The notes under the pieces: generated by a model | Told to the model about the DNA's origin: nothing | Database searches by the model: none | What the model saw: the letters and a program-made list of their open reading frames with translations, nothing else | Shown here: positions 23,558 to 34,500 of the stretch, one piece after another | How the letters are laid out: the number at the start of each line of letters is the position of its first letter | Position numbering within the stretch: position 1 is the stretch's first letter | DNA from: Utricularia gibba | Taxonomy: Eukaryota > Streptophyta > Magnoliopsida > Lamiales > Lentibulariaceae | Reading direction: 5' to 3' | Length of the DNA stretch: 64,000 nt | Assembly (NCBI GenBank): GCA_002189035.1 | Contig: NEEC01000018.1 | Coordinates: 1,178,001-1,242,000 of the forward strand | Program-made: the position numbers and the translations under genes

Positions 23558-26500
23558 ATGAAACTCGCCGTCGCCGTCGTGCCCATGTTCCCTCTGCTCC
23601 TCCTCCTGCTGCTGCTGCTATTTGCAGCTCCTTCCTCTTCGCAGAAAATCGTGAGGACGCTTCCGGGTTTCTCTGGAGCTCTCCCCTTCAAACTGGAAAC
23701 TGGGTGAGTTGCTGCTGTTCTCTTCTTCCAACTGCGTGCTTCTTCTCATCTGCAACACTCCCAGGTACGTGAGCGTGGGGGAGAAGGAAGAGACCCACTT
23801 GTTCTACTACTTCGTGGAGTCGCAGGGAAACCCACGGGTCGACCCGTTATTGCTCTGGCACAGCGGCGGGCCGGGATGCTCCAGTCTCTTCGCTCTTCTA
23901 TATGAATTCGGTGAGCTCTTCTCCTTCTTCCAGAGGACTAACTACCCAATTTGGATCTCTGTGCGAAAAAAAATCTGACCTCACCGACAGAGCGAACAGG
24001 TTTTTTTAATAATCCATACAGCACATCACGTACAATAAAACATTATCTATTTTTTAATCTCATATTAGACTTCTGATTTAAATTCTTTGAGATATATTGA
24101 TTTTAATAAACTTTCTCCGAAATCAACTTGTTTTTTATGTTCATTTTTATATATCTATCGATATTTTGAACATTCACGGCATTTTAAACAATCTACAAAA
24201 AATCAAGATTTTAAATTTCTAGATCTTGATCATATTGATAAGATTGACGAATAGATCATGAAAGATGAACATGATCCCATTCTTTGGTACAAAGACAATG
24301 AAATTACAGTAAATAAGTAAGGTAATCATTCATATATTAAAATATAGATTTATAATATGACTAATTGAGAGACATTCGAATCCGACGGCAAACAACCCTG
24401 GAGTGCCGCCCAATCAATGGCGGATGTTCATCCTAAAGTTGGGGTCTTTTTAGTAAAATAAATGTGCAGATTGTTTGTCTTTTTCTAATTTCTTGTGAGG
24501 AAAAGAAACTTGTTTTTTCTAACATGAGAAAATTGTTTTATTGATCTTACAAAACATGTTTTCTTTTTCAAAATAAATTCACATCCTATAATTTGTTTTT
24601 ACTATTTTCAGAATAAATTGGTTTTTAAAGTTTTTCAAGTTTAATCCTTTACTTCAACAATGATATTAAATTTAAAAACATGAAAAGTTTTTTTATATTG
24701 AATAATATATTTTAATTATAAGTATTTTCTCTCAAATACGTGATAAAATAATATCATATTTTGTTTTTCAAATTAATTCCAACCACATTTAATACCTATG
24801 GTGACAAGTTGGAAGGCGTTGCAGGTCCCTTGGCCTTTGATTTAAAGCGTTATTATGCGAGCTCTGAGGTATCTCTTATCACCAGAGACAAAACATGGAC
24901 AAAGGTAAGGAAAGCAATCCAATGGGCATCTTTTGATTCCCTCCCTGTAATCAACCAGCTCAACTCCTTTCATATTGGAGGTTTCTCTGGTTTCTAGTTT
25001 GCAAGCATAATCTTCATCGACTATCCCCCTGGAACTGGATTCGCGTACCAGTCCGCGGCGGCCAGAGGTGGCAACACATCCGACACCATGGTCATGGAGC
25101 AGAATTACGAGTTCATGAGAAAGGTAGTTTTAAGGCATAGGATAGTTGGAGATATTAGGGTTTCACATTTTAGAATGCTATGAAGATAGCAAAATGCCTG
25201 TTTAGTTGATCTGCTCTTATCATGCAGTGGTTGTCGAGTCACCCCAACTTCGTGGGCAATCCTTTGTACATCGGGGGTGATTCCTATGGAGGTAAAATTG
25301 CTGCGTTGGTTGCTCATGCAATTGCCAAAGGTCGGTATATGTTAATTGAATTGATCCATTTTGGAAATAACAATTCGATAGATAACGTATGCTTGAAGCT
25401 ATAGTACATAATTAACGTAAATTATATTCGAAAAAATTAGGTACAATTAATTACTAATTCATAATATGTTATATATTTAATTATATAATTTTAATTTTTT
25501 AATATAATATTATTTGTTAGTATACTGTACTACAGTCAAACTGGTTTTGATTCAATTAACACTTATTATTTTTATTTATGATTGTAAATATTGTTTTTAT
25601 CATATGTTCATCTAATTTATGTCAATTAACACACATGCATCTTATTGTTTTTTTTCAATCAAAACCTAGACAAGAGACCTATCTTAACTACCCAAGGCAT
25701 ACTATAAGCCAAATACTTAGATATCATATTCAAATTAAGGATCCAATTGGTTGAGGAAGGACATGTGTGAAATTCTAATACATAAAAAACCATGGATCAT
25801 ATTTTAAAAGATTGGACTTAATCAATTACTAGCAACCCACAATCTCTTATATATTTAATCATATCATTTTAATCTTCAGATTTGGAATTGTTTGCTTAAT
25901 AATGAATATATAAGTGTCATTGAATAGTAAGACCTATGCAGTCAACAAGCACAGACATCTTATTTTTTTGTAATAGTTATGGTGTATTAGAGAGAACATA
26001 TGTGAAAGTTGCACTACAGTCTTTATGCTTACATAAGCAGCTTGCAGGTGTGACACAAGGACACCATCCTCGCATGGCATTGAAGGTACGCGAGCCCAAT
26101 GCAATTTACACCTGTTTATCTTTGACACATCAAGCTTTATGCGTTTACAGGGATACATCTCCGGCAATGCAATCAACGCCGGTGGGAAGGAATTCAACGA
26201 GAGATTCCGAAGCGCTCATGCAATGGGACTTATATCTGACGAGCATTATGAGGTCTGTTAGCTAACAAACGGATCATCCTCCTGTTACATATTTGAACCC
26301 ACTCCACCTCTTTCAGCATGCAAAAGCAGCATGCAATGGGAACTACTTCGACACAGAAACTAGCAACGGTGATTGCATCGAGGCAGTTGACAGGATGGGT
26401 AAGGTGAGGAAGGTATTATTCAGATATGTGGTTGAGATTGTGGAACTGGACTCCATACATTTGTCACTGTTCTAGCTGCTTGATCGGGTAAATATGGAGC

Positions 26501-27468
26501 ATATAATGGAACCGAGATGCCTCTCACCAGTGGCTATCAAAAAGCCGAGAGAGAATGCAGGATGGGGCGCTTTTTTGGCAGATGACTCTTCTTTCAACTT
26601 CATTACCATGCCTGGAGAGAAGACTTGGTGGTGTAGGGTAACCAATATGCACAAGTGTTTTCCAGTAATCCCTTCAGGGTTCAGAACTCTGCTACATACA
26701 TACATAACTGATGATTTTTTGGTTATTTGCAGGATCTAACCTATCTCCTAATGATTGATTGGGCCAATGATCCTATAGTTCAAGATGCACTCGGTGTTAG
26801 AAAAGTAAGTATCTTCTCTCTAATTTGCTTATTTCCCTCATTCGATGCTGATGTTTGATGGAACAACTCCAGGGAACTACAAGTGAATGGCTAAGATGCC
26901 ATCGCGAAATGATGTATACACACACTGTAGATGTGCAATGCCCCAATGACATCCACCGCTCCCTTAATGATCAAGGTTACAAAGCCTTGGTCTATAGGTA
27001 AGGTCGAGGCCATTTATGTGTGCAATGAATACAAAATACTAACTTGCATAGCATGCATACAGTGGAGATCAAGACCTGCAGATGCCTTTCAGAGGCACAT
27101 TGCTTTGGATTCGACAACTGAATCTCAGTCTAATCGAGGAGTGGAGGCCATGGATTGTGAAGGACCAAGTTGCAGGGCAAGTATTCTCTTTAGTTGCAAA
27201 CTTAATCCATATCCCATCAACCCCAATTTCTATCATCTGTTAATTTACAGGTATACCATGAGATACAAGAACAATGAAGCTGTCCTCACCTTCGCTACTG
27301 TGAAGGTAGGATTTGGAAACCTACAACATAAATGGAGCAGTCTTTTTCCAATACACTCAAGTGAAGGAATGTGGTCTCATGTAGGGTGCTGGCCATACGG
27401 CTTGGGAGCACAAGCCTGAGGAATGCTACACGATGGTGAATAGATGGCTTTCCAATACCCCACTCTAA
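23558..27468 (+). CDS. SCPL-4: serine carboxypeptidase-like protein, acyltransferase-type, 479 aa, 14 exons
   Basis: Exons: 23558-23703, 23765-23910, 24825-24904, 24998-25123, 25228-25330, 26048-26085, 26151-26252, 26317-26403, 26476-26637, 26733-26804, 26873-26997, 27063-27176, 27251-27305, 27385-27468; 480 codons including the stop, all phases consistent. Signal peptide at residues about 1-29, [11 protein letters not shown] (oxyanion), GDSYGG (nucleophile Ser), SGDQD (Asp), GAGHTA (His). Length fits family S10. Carboxypeptidases have W-L-N-G-G and G-E-S-Y; here these are W-H-S-G-G and G-D-S-Y, so acyl transfer (glucose-ester dependent, vacuolar, as in the SCPL acyltransferase clade) is likelier than peptide hydrolysis. 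The substrate is unknown. Intron 8 is only 72 nt, intron 12 is GC-AG, and intron 5 holds TRIM LTR relics. Exon 9 has one extra Trp codon (TWWCR) relative to its paralogs. Confidence 0.9.
25385..25520 (-). repeat. TRIM-family LTR relic in SCPL-4 intron 5
   Basis: Carries the LTR motif order in reverse orientation (acgtaaattatat, caattaattactaattcata, atatatttaattat). Diverged. Confidence 0.4.
25728..25905 (-). repeat. TRIM-family LTR relic, second copy in SCPL-4 intron 5
   Basis: Matches the reverse complement of the LTR at 1070-1244: 'aaaccatggatcatatttta', 'atcaattactagcaaccc', 'tcatttta'. Better preserved than the copy at 25385. Confidence 0.5.
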
Positions 27469-28011
27469 AGAGCTTATCTTCTCTGCACTACTTGTACAGT
27501 TGAAGAAACAACCCATGTAAAAGTAAAGATTCTTGATCTATATCCAGTGCACTCTATATGGATAATTTTTATGCAAAATAAACAAAAAAATGTTATCATA
27601 TGTTTAATATGGGATTATGTAAAATTTAATAACATGAATACAGGATGAAATTTTAACGTGGTTTAATCATTACATACATTTGATATGCTTGAAACTCGAA
27701 TTAATTCCAATTATCGATTATCGTATAAATTATTTGCATGACAAGACAATAACATTATAAAATTTATTTCAATAAGCATGAAAAACTCGAGAACCATTAG
27801 AAAATCTAATGAAAAGTTCGTAATTGTATTATATCAAGAAATCCAGAATACACTTTATCTTTAGGGTAGAAATAAAAAAGACAACATTTTAGTGGGCTGG
27901 CTACTGGGAATAGGTCTGATTTGATCATGCTTTTCGGAAAAGTGTTTCTTTGTCCATCCCTTCACCCACCGCGTTTCGTTGTCGGTTCGAAAAAGGTTAC
28001 ACAAGATTTCT
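27469..28011. other. Spacer SCPL-4 to CYSTM pseudogene 3
   Basis: Matches 10115-10440. No gene. It documents the SCPL 3' end to CYSTM order of the duplicated unit. Confidence 0.5.
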
Positions 28012-28180
28012 ATGAGTCACTACAATGAACCTCGGTGGCCGTTCCTCCGCCTCATGGAATGCGTGGCTGTCTATTTTCTTAATTGGGTTTCAGTGATTAC
28101 CCCTAATCTTCTTGATGCCATCGGAGGAGGGGTTCCACTAGGACGCTGCCGACGCCCAGCCGGCGTTTCCGCCGCCAGGT
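28012..28180 (+). pseudogene. CYSTM pseudogene 3, 5' part only
   Basis: ATG at 28012 gives MSHYNEP, as expected for a CYSTM start, then a one-base deletion (cctcgg for cctccgg) shifts the frame. Intron 1 and the beginning of exon 2 follow, with homology ending at about 28180, where the sequence switches directly into SCPL intron 13. Confidence 0.75.
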
Positions 28181-28314
28181 TATCTTTCTTTTTCCAATAC
28201 ATTGAAGTGAAGGAATGTGGTCTCATGTAGGGTGCTGGGCATACGGCATGGGAGCACAAGCCTGAGGAATGCTACGCAATGGTGGATAGATGGCTTTCCA
28301 ATACCCCACTATAA
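28181..28314 (+). pseudogene. SCPL fragment f4 (end of intron 13 and exon 14)
   Basis: Exon 14 is intact at 28231-28314 ([20 protein letters not shown], then stop TAA), preceded by 50 bp of intron 13. All other exons are absent. The junction with CYSTM pseudogene 3 marks an unequal or illegitimate recombination point. Confidence 0.85.
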
Positions 28315-29574
28315 AAGAGCTTATCTTCTCTGCACTACTTGTGCAATAATGTAAAAAAGCAACCCAAGTAAAAGTAGCGGTATCCATCCACTCTACATGA
28401 AAAATTTCTTGTTGAAAATGAGCATGAACATATGATAACACTACAAATTTTATTTAAATGAGCATGCAAAACTAGAGAACCATGTGAAAATCTATAGTAA
28501 AGTATATTGTTGTATTAGTTCAAGAAATCTATAGAAAATGAGCCTTAAGGATTTAGCATGGAAATACAAAATGCTAAATTTTTTTGAATATCGAGCATTG
28601 ATCATCCCTTGATGGAGAGTGAGCGTGCTCCCGTCGAACCCTAAATTTTTCATGTTATATGGTGAATTGTAAGTTACGTTTGGAAAAAATAATTTTGAAA
28701 TTATTTTAAAAGTATTAAAATTTTGATAGAATAAAAATTAATATGTGTTTGGAATTATTTTTTTATTATAGAAAGAATTCATGTTTAGAGTGTAAAAAGT
28801 GAGAATTGATCTAATAAGTAAATGACATATTTATTCATACTTATATTTTATAAATTTACAACTTTGAAAAATATGTTTCGTATACTATTTATATTTAAAA
28901 ACTATTATATGATTTTTGAATTATATTTTAAATAATTATTTTAATCTAAAAATATTAATATTAAAAATATTTTTAATATTAAAATAACTAAATTATTTAT
29001 AATAGTTTCAATTACAATTATTTATAAAAATGTTTATGATTATAATTTCCATCTTAGAATCAATTCCCAAAGCTCAATTTTTATAGAGAAGCCACCATAT
29101 AATACTTCTTATAGAATTGAATTGATTTCAAAAAATGAATTCTTGTAAAATAAAATTTGATATACACTTGGAAGATGAAAATAATTTTATCAGAATATAA
29201 TTAATTCTAAAGGAAGTTGCTCGCGGGCGCTGCCTGAGAATTAAATACTTTAGCTACCGGTTGAATCGAATTTAACAGATTATAGGTTCGGATTGTGGCA
29301 CCCTAAAAAATTATGACACTTTACATAACAATCAATGTTAATGTGATTTATTTTTTATTATTTCGTGAAAAAAAAAGAATGTTTAATGGGAACATGAAAA
29401 ATAAATCAGCCTAAAATGTGTGAATTGGATAATATTTTCTTAAACTAGAGACAAAAATTTTTATTTTTTGTTAAATACAAAGAGAATGAGTCAATTAGCT
29501 TGTAATATAGATACATGTCCATTGTCCACCACCCGGGTTTCGTTGTCAGTTGTTGAAGATTACAGAAGATTTCT
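28315..29574. other. Spacer upstream of the CYSTM gene
   Basis: The first 550 bp match the 3' flanks of SCPL-2 and f3. The last 330 bp match 21995-22310 upstream of CYSTM pseudogene 2 and should hold the CYSTM promoter; I see no clear TATA box near the start. Confidence 0.5.
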
Positions 29575-30092
29575 ATGAGTTTTTACAATCTACCTCCGGT
29601 GGCCGCTCCTCCGCCACAAGGCAAATGCGGCTGTTTATTTTCTTCATTGGGTTTCAATGATTAGCCCTAATTTTGTTGATGCCATTCACAGGCTATCCGG
29701 CGGAGGGGTTCCCCAAGGACGCCGCCCCCTACGCCCAGCCGGCGTACCCGCAGCCAGGGTATCCGCAGGGCTACCCTCCCCAGGGATATCCGCCGCCGTA
29801 TCCACCGATGCCGTACCCCTACCCCCGCCGCCTTATGCCCCTCCGCCACAGCAGCAACAGACCGCGAGTGGCAGCGGTTGCTTGGAAGGATGGTACGGTT
29901 ACCGCACGACGCCTTTCTTTTTTTCACGAATCGCAGATCTGAGATGTGTCTGTGTACTAAACCGGCGGATCCCAAAACACACAGTGCAGTAGATTTGCCC
30001 TAATTTTCTCAAGATGGATTTGATTGATTTGTTCATGGTTTTGCAGTTTGGCTGCGCTGTGCTGCTGCTGCCTCCTCGACGCCTGCTTCTAG
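29575..30092 (+). CDS. Cysteine-rich transmembrane (CYSTM) protein, with apparent one-base deletion
   Basis: Exons 29575-29620, 29692-29892 and 30047-30092. The product starts MSFYNLPPVAAPPP, then has a Tyr-Pro-Pro/Gln-Gly repeat region, and should end with the CYSTM tail G-C-L-E-G-C-L-A-A-L followed by CCCC-LLDACF, the membrane-associated module of small plant stress-related proteins. The exons sum to 293 nt, one short of a multiple of three. The reading frame changes inside the run of five C at 29822-29826, and one more C would restore agreement between the Pro-rich part and the Cys-rich tail. This is either a sequencing error in a homopolymer or a recent frameshift; as written the product lacks the CYSTM tail. 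Intron 1 has a GC donor (cacaag/gcaaat), also kept in pseudogene 2. Confidence 0.7.
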
Positions 30093-30980
30093 AAGCTGCG
30101 TATGATCCAGGGTTCCAATTTGCAAATAAATATGAATGAGTTTCCGCTCTTATTTATGCATTAATTAGCCTGGATCCTCTGTTTCACAGTCCATCAAAAA
30201 ATGGTACCATTTCCTATTGTTACATCGGAATCACAATTTAATTTAACAAAAAAAGCAATTTAATTTAACTATTTATTACACAGCATTGAAAAGGTAAAAA
30301 GTATACTTTATATATTAATATGCATGATTTATCTTTCATTCTACTTTTGCATCAATTTATTTTAAAAGTTGTAGAGTATAGCGAAAGGCTCGGTGAACAA
30401 TCCATATGGCACACTTTTTTGTTCTATTCTATCACATTTGTAAGAGTTCGTTTTAGTAGATTATTAATACGTTTAAGTATAATATAATTAAATACGTATA
30501 TCCTTCTCTTCATTTATATATATCATTCATATACTCAAAAAATGAGTATGTGTATGGTATAATTATAAAAAACTTATGTATATATATTAATTAATCAAAT
30601 AATAATATATATGTAAATTTCAATGTAAACATTTTATACCCAACTCCACCATCTACAGAGAAATTAGCTCCTCATCTACACACCAAACTCCAAAGCCTCC
30701 GGCAAATACCCACACCAAACGTAAATCTTTAGAGTGTATACAAATGCGGTACATGTAACGCAGCTCCGCCAGTCGCGAGTTCCGGTTAAAGCTTGCCGTC
30801 ACGCCTCGTCATTGGGTACGTGTCGGCCCCATGAAATGGGGTTAGGTTGGCCGTCGCTGAAGTTTCCTCACTTTATTCACCGGCCTTTGTTTGATAATGC
30901 GTGACTAGTGACCATGTAGAACTTACACAACTCCGCCACCGTCGTTTCCCACGCAACTCCCAACCTCAACACTCAGTCTC
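30093..30980. other. Intergenic between CYSTM and ZAT-type gene
   Basis: AT-rich without an ORF; the last 300 bp are more GC-rich and probably contain the promoter of the zinc finger gene. Confidence 0.5.
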
Positions 30981-30983
30981 TGT

Positions 30984-30991
30984 GTATATAG
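30984..30991 (+). promoter_or_regulatory. Probable TATA box of ZAT-type gene
   Basis: 'gtatatag' about 43-50 bp before the ATG at 31034. The distance implies a very short 5' UTR. Confidence 0.45.
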
Positions 30992-31033
30992 ACCCCCCCA
31001 CTCGTTCCCGGCACTCAACACAGATACACACAC

Positions 31034-31543
31034 ATGGCCCTCGACGCGCTCGATTTTGAGGATGCCTCCATGGCGGACGAGGAGTATCTCGCTTTCTGCC
31101 TCCTCATGCTCTCCGGCGGCGAACGACGAGACCCTACCTTTCATCCGTCTGTTTCTCCTGCGCCGCTGATGGACGGTGGGGGTTACAAGTGCAGCGTGTG
31201 TGATAAGGCGTTTTCTTCGTATCAGGCGCTGGGCGGACACAAAGCCAGCCACCGACACAAGCTTCCCCCGCCGCCGCCGTCTTCGTCAATTGGTGAATCA
31301 AGGAGGCCGAATTCGATAAGGAGAGTCCATGAATGCTCTGTCTGCCAGAAGAGTTTCCCCACCGGTCAAGCCCTCGGTGGCCACAAGCGTAAACACTACG
31401 AAGGCGTAATCGGCGGTCCGAAAAGCCGAACCAGTTCGTCAACCGGGAACCACACCCCGGTGCCCAGAAGCTTCGATTTGAATACACCGGCGTCGCCGGA
31501 GTACGAAGAAGTCGAAAGCCGCGTCGTATTGAGTAAACCCTAG
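31034..31543 (+). CDS. C1-2i (ZAT10/ZAT12-like) two-finger C2H2 transcriptional repressor, 169 aa
   Basis: A single-exon gene, as is usual in this family. Residues 17-26 ([10 protein letters not shown]) match the L-box near the N-terminus. Zinc finger 1 is at 51-73 and finger 2 at 99-121, each with the plant-specific QALGGH. An EAR-type repression motif (FDLNTP) lies at about 147-152. Such proteins bind A(G/C)T-type DNA sites in the nucleus and repress genes in abiotic stress responses; this is family knowledge. The protein is shorter than ZAT10 because the basic B-box segment before the L-box is missing, so it lies between ZAT10-like and ZAT12-like in form. The start is the first ATG after the TATA box. 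No introns, frame intact. Confidence 0.93.
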   Translation: MALDALDFEDASMADEEYLAFCLLMLSGGERRDPTFHPSVSPAPLMDGGGYKCSVCDKAFSSYQALGGHKASHRHKLPPPPPSSSIGESRRPNSIRRVHECSVCQKSFPTGQALGGHKRKHYEGVIGGPKSRTSSSTGNHTPVPRSFDLNTPASPEYEEVESRVVLSKP

Positions 31544-34500
31544 TTTGTCATGAATCCATTCCCATTAACACCTCATTATACAACGCAATTCTTTCATTCA
31601 TTCTCATCGTGATCCATATCCATCAAAACGGGGCGGGGCACCCGAATTCGGATTAGGGTGTGAAATTTATAAAAAAAAAAGGTTCTTATTATTTTACTGT
31701 TAATTAAACCTCAATATTTCAAAATAATAGCAAAATTAATTCCTATAATTTAGAAAATTGGTCAACAATAATTCAGTATCTATTATTTTGGTATAATTCA
31801 TTTTTTCATATATAAAATTATTGATATTATTGGTCTCGAATTGTTTAAAAATTTTAACATTATCAGTCTTCAACTAATTGCACTTACTTTATTAAATAAT
31901 AGATATTAATTATGATGGGTATTCAAATAGTACGAAATCAATTAACATATAAAAGTTTTGAAAACTAGTTATACTGATCTATTAAATTTTAATAATTAAC
32001 TATATCAGATACGTAAAATTTTGAGGATCAATTTTACCGGTGGGGATGAAATAGCCGTGGTGAGTTGTACGTTGAGAAATTGGGATTCTGGGTGCACGCT
32101 ATCTAGTTGGGCTTCGTTGATGAAATGGGCCTCCTGGACGGCTCGCGTGTACAGTGGGCCTGGATCAGACTAGAGAAGGAGAGGGTCGAATAAAAAAGAT
32201 GACAAGGAAGATTAAAAAATATTTTTAAAAAAGGGGATTTTATTTATTATTTTAGGGTTCGATTTAGGGGGTTCGTTGGATCGTGGGAACACTCCCGTAG
32301 GCTGCTGCGGCCTCTGCGATCATAGCCTTTTTAATTAATGATCCCTGCACCACGCCCACCTCCTTAAATGCACCCCGAACTGTTTCATTTTATTTATTTA
32401 AAAACATTTATTAATATAAAAAAGTATATCTAAAATTCTTTTATTTTTAAATCTGTCTGTATTAATAAAACTATTTTTGAAAACAAACCTCTAAATTTAT
32501 ATATTACTTGTGAGTCACGTTTGGTATTTGATCAATTGCCATTTGGACCCTATCAACTTAATTCCAATCCAATTCCAAATGATTGATTATTAGATCAACG
32601 TCTAATCCATCTTATTTAATTTTGACCCATCGAAATATCGTATTTTTGTTTTTTTTAAATCCAGTTTTTTATACCCTTGTATACGAATATCGTATTTCTA
32701 CTAATTTCTTTTAGTATTCAAGTTTTTTTACTCTTTATGCAAATATCGTATTTCTGTTATTTTATTTTAGTACTCGAATTTTACCTACTTTGATATGAAT
32801 ATCGTATTTCTATTGTTATCTAACATAAAAAGAAATTTCCCGACAATCTTATCGTATTAAAACAATAGAAACATTTGTAAAACAAAAAAAGAGACATATT
32901 GGGGAGAGTTTATGTAAAATGACAATTGCTGTAGGCAGAGCAAATTGGCACATGGGCATCCTCCTAAAAGTAGTATTTACTGATTTATAAAAATATGAGG
33001 AATTTTGTATTTGTCCAAAAAAGAACGCGTTAATTATGCGTCGGCAGTGTGACATGACTGGTGCTAATAAAATATTTCTTGATATTTAATGATGGAAATG
33101 GAGGAGGACAAGTGTCCTTGTAAATGACGTGGACCTGGTGCCAGCTCATTAATACACAATCCAATATTATTATTATTATTTTTCTATAAATTGGTTTGTC
33201 TTCTCTCGATTTCATTAAAATCAAGCATATATTATTAAAAAATGCATCAAATTCTAAAATAGTGACTCAAGTTTTTAATCCCCAGTCTCCTGATCCAACA
33301 AATCCCAAACCGCCGAATTTGATCGATTATCATCATCATATTTTTTCTTATCACAAAATATAACATAAGAAAATAAGAAATAACGATCATTAATAATAAA
33401 AAATTTAGATATGAAATTATTTATAAGGAATGAATTTAAAAATGTATATACATCAAATATTATGTGAAAAAAATAATTATACTATTTGTAAATTTTTTAT
33501 CTGAAAATATGAGAGAGAAATTAACACTGATTAAATTTTCTAAATGATAATTCTATGTCATTTTCTTGCTTATTAATTAGATAATTTTCCAAGTGAGGGG
33601 TGGTTGCTTGGTCCTCAATTTGAAAATTTTGATAAGTCATTTTTATATTTGGAATATGAGAACATAAGGGGGTCCTCTGATTTGATTTATTAAAATAATA
33701 ATGATAATGTGGGTGAAAGTTGGAAAGCAAAGTGTGATTATTATTTTCACTATCAGTGCCTTGATTTCCCACCTGGTAATTAAATCCAAAATATAATCAT
33801 AATAATAATAATAAAATAAAAAGGATGTAATAAATGCAAGTCCTTTCCAGCAATCATATCGCGTTTCTTTTCTAGCGGGCAGAGGGCTGGATGGAATAAT
33901 TAATATTTATTGCAAATTGTGTTTTTAATTTATAAAAATTAGCTGTAACACCAAAATTGGATTGACACTTGACTTATCATCATAAAATAATAATAATAAT
34001 AATAAAGCGCTGGATTTGAGACTTTAATGTGTTTTTGAATGCCCTTTTTCCTACTAAATTTTGTCTCATGTTAACATCTAACATATTATGACATTTTGAT
34101 TTAGGATTAAATGTAGGTGAAATTCATTTGCATTCAAATAAAATATTATGAAAATTTTAAGTATTTTATAAAAGTTTTTGTAAGTGAATGTATATTAAAA
34201 AAATCCTATATAATTTTTTCTAGATAAAATTGACAATTAGGAAAAAAAAAATTGAATCAAAAGGGTTAACCAATTAGTTTGTAATGCATCATGGATCATA
34301 CATTAAATAATAACATTATTATGATACCTAATTTATTGTATTCTATATCACTTTTTATCAAATTCATTATTAGCATATATTTGAATAATCAATTTTAAGT
34401 AAGTATTTTAAGTTAGTACGAATGATCAAGTTGTTCATTCAAATAAATCCATATATATGTAGCTCTTTTTATTGTCAAAAAATTAAAAAAAAATAATTAC

